From NCBI GenBank assembly GCA_009823505.1, contig VZQC01006250.1:1364149-1428148 (forward strand): a stretch of DNA of 64,000 nt, in the 5' to 3' direction. This document shows, in pieces, positions 58,285 to 64,000 of this stretch. Under the pieces are notes generated by a model, which was not told where the DNA came from, ran no database searches, and saw only the letters and a program-made list of their open reading frames with translations. The position numbers and the translations under genes are program-made. How positions within the stretch are numbered: the stretch's first letter is position 1; every line of letters begins with the position of its first letter. Source of the stretch: Rhizomys pruinosus (Eukaryota; Chordata; Mammalia; Rodentia; Spalacidae).

Positions 58285-59800
58285 AACTGTCAGCAAATGG
58301 CCTCAATGCAGCAAACAGCCATGAAGTAGAAGACAAGATTCTTCCCAAATGGAGCTTTTGTCTGTTCTAGTTCCAGGGTTTCTTTCCTTCTTTCCAGAAG
58401 GCTGCCCCCCTGCTATGCTCCCTATAGGGGTCTTACTTGCCAAAGTCCTTGTGAGTGGCTGCACCATCTCCTTGCCTAGCCAAGTAGAAAGGGTTCTCCT
58501 GCTGAGAATTCTCCATCTCCAGCCAGCTCCTTTGCTCCCAAACCTGTCACAGGCTCTAAACCCATCACAGCAGTCAACTTCATAGGATTGGGTACCCTTA
58601 TGCTTTCCAAGATCAAGGTAAAGAGAGCTTTAGCACTGCTGGTGGAGGAGAGGGGGAATAGGAAAAGGAGAAATGGAATTCAGGACAGGAGGCCATCAGT
58701 GTTTCCAGGCCTGGAGTCTCCCAATGGCATTTCTGAGGTTCACCTCTGCTGGACTTACCTCCTCCAGAAACCAGGCATGCGTCCTCCTGTTCTGCCCTGC
58801 CCACCCCAGAGTTCGAATGAGGACAAGCTTCATTAAGAAAGTCTTTTATCCCCAGCCAAATCAATGCTTCTTTTCCTGGCTAATTTCTTGTCCCAGCTTA
58901 CTTCGCTGGCCAAGACCTGTGAACCATCCAGTCCCCATCCAGCTTTAACTGCACCATGGCAGACAGCAGTGTAGTCTCCAAACCCCACCATTCCTCCAAA
59001 CCCCAAATATCAGATTCCTGCCCTGCCCTTCGTCATGGTGCCCACTGCTTTCTGAATGCCTTTACAATTCCTTGACTAAAGACAAGGGAACCTTGTGTAC
59101 GTTTTCCACACAAATGGTGGAAAGTAATAAAATAAACATCAAAGATGAGCCCCCACGTAGTCGCAGCCACGCTGCTATTTGCAACAAAGACAGGAAACGG
59201 GAGGAAACTCCCGGTGTGGTAGGCATCGGGTCAGAAGGGCACCCTTGCAGGGGCCAGAGCAGCTTTTCCCTGGAGTACTGACACTGTTAGCATCAGAGTC
59301 GCAGGCAGAGAAAGGGCCTCTTTTCCGTCAGACACCACTGAAGTCACAGCAAGTCTTAAAAGGAGGAAGGTTGGGGAGAAATGGCGGTAAGCATGTCTTC
59401 TTGCCCAGGTCCTCGGGGGAACACACCCGTTGACTGTCAGAACCAGGGGAGGCTGTGAGCTCTGCCCACTTAGGGAGGCTTTGGCTGGGGCTCGGGTGCA
59501 GGCAGAGCCTGGCACCCCTCTCGCGACAATGTCGCCTCGCATAAGACTAGGATGCTGCCACTCTCCCCGAGCCTCTAGGCAGGTAAAACAAAAGTGAAAG
59601 TCGGAGGCTGACCAGATCACCCAAAAGGGCTCGTTCAGTGTCAAGCCGGGGATTTTTACTTGTTAGAAGGGGGAAAGATAATCAAAGAAAGGAAGTCTTG
59701 GGAAGGACACCGAAGGTAGCCACCAAGAGAGGTCAAGGCAAAGGGTGTCCCGTGAGGTGTCTGCAGTTGGCACCTCAACCATCAACAGGAGTTGCTTTCC
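58285..59800. other. Repeat-poor proximal upstream region of Foxq1
   Basis: No repeat was recognised. GC content rises towards 59800. No coding gene is supported. Confidence 0.45.
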
Positions 59801-59995
59801 TAAGACGCAGGGCTTGAAACGCACCTCTGGGAGCCGGCCAACCTGTGCAAAGTCCGATCCCCGGGCCCGGCCCTTTTAGGTGTCCCCCTGAGGAATCACA
59901 GGGTATCAGCCCTACCAAGCACACTGACTAGGAACCCCAGAGCGCAGAAACCCCCTCGGTGGCCGCGGGGGAACTGGAGTTCGCACCTGAGGCAA

Positions 59996-60270
59996 GGGGC
60001 GGGCTGGAGCCAAGGGGCGGCCGCACCCGGCGCGCACACGCGAGCACACCCAGCCGCGCGCTCGCTCCCCATTGGCTGGACAGGGAGGGCGGAGCCCGCC
60101 AGACCCAAAACAAACAACCTGCGCCCGGAGACTCTGTGGCCGCGCCGCCGCGTGGCCTCGGCCTGCTGCGCGCCCGGGGGAAGCAGCGGCCACCTAGGCC
60201 ACCTCGTTCCCCACCCCCTGGCCGTGGGCGCCCAGGCCCCGCCTCCGCGGAGCCGCCGCAGGGTTATATT
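59996..60270 (+). promoter_or_regulatory. Foxq1 core promoter elements
   Basis: GC boxes 'ggggcggg' (59996-60003), 'ggggcgg' (60014-60020) and 'gggcgg' (60086-60091) surround an inverted CCAAT box ('attgg', 60071-60075). A TATA-like 'ttatatt' lies at 60264-60270. If that box is used, transcription would start near 60295. The start site is inferred, not observed. Confidence 0.6.
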
Positions 60271-60322
60271 GGGCCGGACCGAAGGTAGAGGCAAGATTCT
60301 GCTGCGGCGGGCCAGCGCGGAC

Positions 60323-60406
60323 ATGCTGCCCCGGAGGCCGGGGGCGGGAAGGCGGCTGCGGGCGCGGCGGCCTCTAGGACTCGGTCGCTTGGGCTCTCGA
60401 GGTTAA
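60323..60406 (+). CDS. Upstream ORF 1 in the Foxq1 leader (putative)
   Basis: An ATG at 60323 opens a 27-codon, Arg/Gly/Leu-rich frame that ends at TAA 60404-60406, before the Foxq1 ATG. It would be the first AUG of the mRNA if transcription starts near 60295. Translation is unproven and peptide function is unlikely; its role would be to reduce initiation downstream. Confidence 0.35.
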   Translation: MLPRRPGAGRRLRARRPLGLGRLGSRG

Positions 60407-60496
60407 AGGCGTCCGATCTTCCTCCAAGAGTAGCTTGGCATCAACTCGGTGCTGTGAGGACACCTGCCTGGGACCTGGACCTCCGGAGGAGCACCA

Positions 60497-60532
60497 ATGC
60501 GCAGGATTCTTCCTCCCAGCACCAAACTCTAA
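60497..60532 (+). CDS. Upstream ORF 2 in the Foxq1 leader (putative)
   Basis: ATG at 60497 ('accaatgcg', purine at -3), 11 codons, stop TAA at 60530-60532. The short length and good spacing allow reinitiation at Foxq1. Confidence 0.35.
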   Translation: MRRILPPSTKL

Positions 60533-60581
60533 GCCCGGTGCGCTCGGCACCCACACCGCAGGGTGGCCCCGCGCCCCGCGC

Positions 60582-60605
60582 ATGCATTCAGCCCCAAATC
60601 CGTGA
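60582..60605 (+). CDS. Upstream ORF 3 in the Foxq1 leader (putative)
   Basis: ATG at 60582, 7 codons, stop TGA at 60603-60605. It lies 243 bases upstream of the Foxq1 start. Confidence 0.3.
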   Translation: MHSAPNP

Positions 60606-60848
60606 TCCTCGGACTAAAGACAGCACTGTCCCAACTTCAGCTTCTCCTCCCCTCAGTCCACTCAACACACAATCCCTCCACAAAAGCATTCCAGCGGAAG
60701 ACTTCCACTAAAGGTGCCTCTCGAAAGACGAAGGAACCTTCTCTCCGACTCCTCGGGTCCCTGCGATCACCACCCAGCTCGCGTCACTAGCTTCCTACGA
60801 CCACGCAAGAAAAAGATCCAGCCCCGGGCCGGGACCGCGAGCGCGGGC

Positions 60849-62072
60849 ATGAAACTGGAGGTGTTCGCTCCGCGCGCGGCCCACGGGGACAAGCCGGGCA
60901 ATGTCGTGGAGGGGGCCGGTGGCAGCGACGCGCCATCTCCGCTGTCTGCGGCTGGAGACGACTCCCTAGGGTCTGACGGGGACTGCGCGGCCAACAGCCC
61001 GGCAGCGGGCGGGGGCGACGCAGGGGACCTGGCGGGCGGCAGTGGCGACCCGAGCGCGGGCGGCGGGCGCAGCGCCCAGGACGGTCCGGAGGCGGCGGAT
61101 GGCAGCGCCGAGGCGGCCGGGCCAGGGCCGTGCGCCGGCAGCGTGGGCAGCGAGGGTCCGCGCAGCAAGCCGTACACGCGGCGGCCCAAGCCCCCGTACT
61201 CCTACATTGCGCTCATCGCCATGGCCATCCGCGACTCGGCCGGCGGGCGTCTGACTCTGGCTGAGATCAACGAGTACCTCATGGGCAAGTTCCCGTTCTT
61301 CCGCGGCAGCTACACCGGCTGGCGCAACTCAGTGCGCCACAACCTCTCGCTCAACGACTGCTTCGTCAAGGTGCTGCGCGACCCCTCGCGGCCCTGGGGC
61401 AAGGACAACTACTGGATGCTCAACCCCAACAGCGAGTACACCTTCGCCGATGGGGTCTTCCGCCGCCGCCGCAAGCGCCTCAGCCATCGGGCGGCTGCTC
61501 CTGCGCCGGCTCTGCGCCCCGAGGAAGCCCCGGCCCGGCCCGCCGCGCCCCCGCAGCCTACGCCCGCCGCGCCCGCCTCTCCGCTGGCGCGTTCGCCCGC
61601 TCGCCAGGAGGAGCGCGCCAGCCCGGTGAGCAAGTTCTCCAGCTCCTTCGCCATCGACAGCATCCTCAGCAAGCCCTTCCGCAGCCGCCGCGACAGCGAC
61701 GCGGCCCTCGGGGTGCAGCTGCCGTGGGGCGCCGCGCCCTGCCCGCCGCTACGCGCCTACCCTGCGCTCCTGCCCGCGGCGCCCGGCGGCGCGCTGCTGC
61801 CGCTCTGTGCGTACGGCGCCGGAGAGCCCACGCTGCTGGCGGCGCGCGGGACCGAGATGCAACCGGCCATGCAGCCTGCCGCGCCGCCCGCACAGCCCCT
61901 GCTGCTCGCGCCCCTCTCCACCGCCGCCCCAGCCAAGCCATTCCCAGGTCCCGAGGCCGGCGGCGCGGCGCACCTGTACTGCCCCCTACGGCTGCCCACG
62001 GCCCTGCAAGCGGCTTCGGCCTGCGGCCGAGGCCGGCACCTGTCCTATCCAGTGGAGACGCTTTTGGCCTGA
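60849..62072 (+). CDS. Foxq1: Forkhead box protein Q1
   Basis: Nuclear DNA-binding transcription factor of 407 residues encoded in one exon, close to the ~400 known for mammalian FOXQ1 (HFH-1). Residues 1-105 form a Gly/Ala/Asp/Ser-rich acidic low-complexity arm. The forkhead (winged-helix) domain spans about 113-210, with Lys-Pro-Pro-Tyr-Ser-Tyr at 114-119, recognition helix Asn-Ser-Val-Arg-His-Asn-Leu-Ser at 160-167, Trp-Gly-Lys-Asp-Asn-Tyr-Trp at 183-189 and a basic wing end at 205-210. A Pro/Ala-rich linker follows. Then comes Phe-Ala-Ile-Asp-Ser-Ile-Leu (267-273), an eh1-like motif of the kind that binds Groucho/TLE corepressors, and an Ala/Pro/Leu-rich C-terminus. The frame is open at least 45 codons upstream but without an ATG, so the Met at 60849 (G at -3) is chosen. 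Known family roles include hair-shaft differentiation and epithelial control. Confidence 0.98.
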   Translation: MKLEVFAPRAAHGDKPGNVVEGAGGSDAPSPLSAAGDDSLGSDGDCAANSPAAGGGDAGDLAGGSGDPSAGGGRSAQDGPEAADGSAEAAGPGPCAGSVGSEGPRSKPYTRRPKPPYSYIALIAMAIRDSAGGRLTLAEINEYLMGKFPFFRGSYTGWRNSVRHNLSLNDCFVKVLRDPSRPWGKDNYWMLNPNSEYTFADGVFRRRRKRLSHRAAAPAPALRPEEAPARPAAPPQPTPAAPASPLARSPARQEERASPVSKFSSSFAIDSILSKPFRSRRDSDAALGVQLPWGAAPCPPLRAYPALLPAAPGGALLPLCAYGAGEPTLLAARGTEMQPAMQPAAPPAQPLLLAPLSTAAPAKPFPGPEAGGAAHLYCPLRLPTALQAASACGRGRHLSYPVETLLA

Positions 62073-62915
62073 AGCTGAGCTCAGCCGAGGGGTCGGGGTG
62101 GGACTGTGGTTGGGAGCGCTGTCCAGGAGGAGGGGAAAGCGGACTCCAGGACTGTGCACTTTCTATCCAGAGGAAAAGACTTTAAAAAAATCTCCATCAG
62201 ACGTGCCTTAAAGTTAAGCATTTTAATCCAAGTGCTTTGACTTAGTCCAGAATAATTTCCTTTGTATTTTGTAACTTTACAGAGGATAAAGCAGGGTTGT
62301 TGTTTTTTTTTTTTCCTATTTCTCCGTCAAGCTTGTCATCTACTTCAAAAAGGCATTCCTGCCCCCTCCTGCGCGAACCCCTCCCTGTCCTGCTGTTTTT
62401 GTTGCACCTTCCACTGACTTACCTTCCCCACCTGCAAAAAAAAGCACATCAGGGAACCATTCCTTGGGATAATGCTATACTACTGTTTGGGGTTTGTGCG
62501 ACCCAGCTAGCTGGTGTACGTATGTGGTGTTGACTGAGTGTGAGACAGCTGTAAATCTTCGGTCATTTCTCTGCTATAGACCAATGCTTCACTGTGCCAA
62601 AAAAAGGGGGGGGGAATATTGTTGGGTTTTGTAATTAAATTATTTATATATTTTTGAGACCTGAATTGAAATGTTGCAGGCAACGGCTACAGCTTTACTA
62701 GTGGTTCTCTTAACTGTGGTCTTCTTGGGCCAAGCAATTTCTTAAAAGGAAAAGTTAACATTATGTTTGTGGGGTGCCAGGGCCGCCGCCACGTGAAAGC
62801 AAGTATGATTTTTATTTTTAATATTATTTGTGTCTGTGTACATATTCGTGTATAAATTTTATGAAACCCAGCCATTTTCTTTGTTTTTTAATAAAACTCA
62901 CAATGACTTATGTGC
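62073..62915 (+). other. Foxq1 3' UTR
   Basis: AT-rich sequence after the CpG-rich CDS. It contains an A7-G9 homopolymer junction (62599-62614) and an AU-rich stretch with 'ttatttatatattttt' (about 62639-62655), which could favour a short-lived mRNA. The end is set by the polyadenylation signal below. Confidence 0.75.
62890..62895 (+). terminator. Foxq1 polyadenylation signal
   Basis: AATAAA 818 bases after the stop codon, followed by 'tgtgctttctggtc', a GU/U-rich downstream element. Cleavage is expected near 62910-62920. With a start near 60295 this gives a transcript of about 2.6 kb. Confidence 0.8.
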
Positions 62916-62920
62916 TTTCT

Positions 62921-64000
62921 GGTCATGGATGAGGAGAGATTTTTACCACTGCCCCCCCCCAATGTATTCATGGTCCAATCTCAAAAAATTTCATCCTGGG
63001 GTTAAAATATGTGTGGTTTCATTTTCATACATTGCTGTGCAAATAGCCAGGATGGGCCTTCTATTAATAAGATTTCTTAAGCTTGAAACCTTGCAAGATT
63101 CGTTTGGGAGTTAGCACAGCATGTTGATGACTCTCTAGCTGAGCTGAAACAAGATTACAGTCAGGCAGACATTTTCAAGCCAATTGATTCTAACTTGAGC
63201 TCAAGAAGCTGGAACTTGATCTTGGCTTAAAACTAATTTAGCACACCAAAGATGCCTTCAGGCAATGTAGGAAAACCTTGACAGTTAATGTTTTTATCAA
63301 AACAAAACTATCTACCTTTTAGAGAACCAAAACATTTGCTTGGGTGTGAACCTTGCTATTTCTTCACCCTTGCCATCAACTAAGACATGCTCTGTAAATA
63401 CAGACACTGGTTTCTCAGTAAGTTCAAAAGCAATGGGCCTCTAAGAATTTATACATTGAAAATTTCAGAAAATTCATGCAAATGGTGAAAAATTCAGAGG
63501 CAAGAAACTAGGGCCCCCTTGCCCCCCAAACCCTTCCTGAATAGAGCCTGTCTTATCCACACCTGGAAGCTCATTTGGGCTTTGTGTATTATGAAGTGAA
63601 GGGAGCCTGTTGGAGCACCCTCCTCTGGGGACAGGTGTAGGAGGGGTTTGCTCCCCTCCAAGGCTGAGAGCAGTAGTGTGTAGCTTGCCCCCTCACCTCT
63701 GATACCCACCTGCTTTCTCTCCAGTTACCTGCAGTTATTTTCATGTTGGTGTTGACACATACTGTTTTCTTCAGATGGTTTAAATCTTTTGCCATTCCCT
63801 AAAAGCTCCACCAATTTATTCATGTCAAAGAATACAGAAACCAATTTAAAGAAGGCGAGAGGTAGTATTTGTTTTTTAAATCACAACAGTTTTCACCTTC
63901 CCTCCAACAGAAATCCTTTGAAATAAGGCTGGAGTCAATAGGCACCTCCTAGGGACAGGGGGATTTTCAAAGGAATTGGCAAAGTCCCAGGAGATTTTTG
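62921..64000. other. Intergenic sequence downstream of Foxq1
   Basis: No recognised repeat or gene. In mammals FOXQ1 is followed at a distance by FOXF2 and FOXC1, neither of which is in this window. Confidence 0.5.

Larger units (their letters stand above)
59900..62085. promoter_or_regulatory. CpG island spanning Foxq1 promoter and coding exon
   Basis: CpG dinucleotides become dense from about 59900 and remain so to the stop codon, against a CpG-poor genome-wide background. It covers the putative promoter, the leader and the whole CDS, the usual state for forkhead developmental genes. Confidence 0.9.

Noticed and set aside
60714..60848. N-terminal extension of FOXQ1 by 45 codons
   Set aside because: The frame is open but has no ATG (it would need GTG at 60714). 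The Met at 60849 gives the family-typical N-terminus and length.
59896..61999. Long open frames antisense to, or shifted from, Foxq1
   Set aside because: High GC removes stop codons on all frames. Their compositions are Arg/Ala/Pro/Gly-rich without domains, and they overlap the true CDS.

Overview
The window is from a rodent nuclear genome. The repeats are B1 (7SL-derived), B2 and B4-type (tRNA-derived) SINEs, URR1-like DNA elements, rodent L1 and MaLR LTRs, a mix expected of a muroid or related Myodonta rodent. The B1 consensus ('gggctacagggagaccctgtct') differs from the usual mouse/rat form, so I do not name a species. The only intact protein gene I can support is Foxq1, a single-exon forkhead transcription factor gene at 60849-62072 (+) inside a CpG island. 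It carries a TATA-like element, an inverted CCAAT box, GC boxes, three short upstream ORFs and an AATAAA signal.

Layout: 1-2363 is SINE/L1/URR1 sequence that ends inside a B1 at a single N (2364). From 2365 to about 33055 lies a roughly 30-kb inverted repeat. The left arm (2365 to ~17460) is the reverse complement of the right arm (~18672 to ~33055), with a 1.2-kb spacer. The right arm reads as a coherent locus: L1 debris, a MaLR LTR, and a decayed class II (betaretrovirus-like) provirus with a 5' LTR, a Lys3-like primer binding site, gag remnants, an env-like membrane segment and a 3' LTR carrying a B1. The left arm is the same locus degraded by scattered indels and substitutions, in patches. 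Some stretches are near-identical to the right arm and others are barely alignable. A second N (29429) is followed by another noisy copy (29430 to ~31695) of 27024-29428. I read these as unpolished or fold-back long-read sequence placed at gaps, not as biology.

From 33 to 56 kb the DNA is normal intergenic sequence with many SINEs, several with clear target-site duplications, plus L1, MaLR and URR1 elements, microsatellites and a 39-bp minisatellite. From 56.3 to 59.9 kb the sequence is mostly repeat-poor and leads into the Foxq1 CpG island. The 3' end (62.9-64 kb) is plain downstream sequence.

I found no new multi-gene system. The observations most worth following are the assembly structure of the first 33 kb, proviral sequence that may survive only in the noisy arm, a repeated B2-B1 chimeric SINE junction, and the Foxq1 5' leader.
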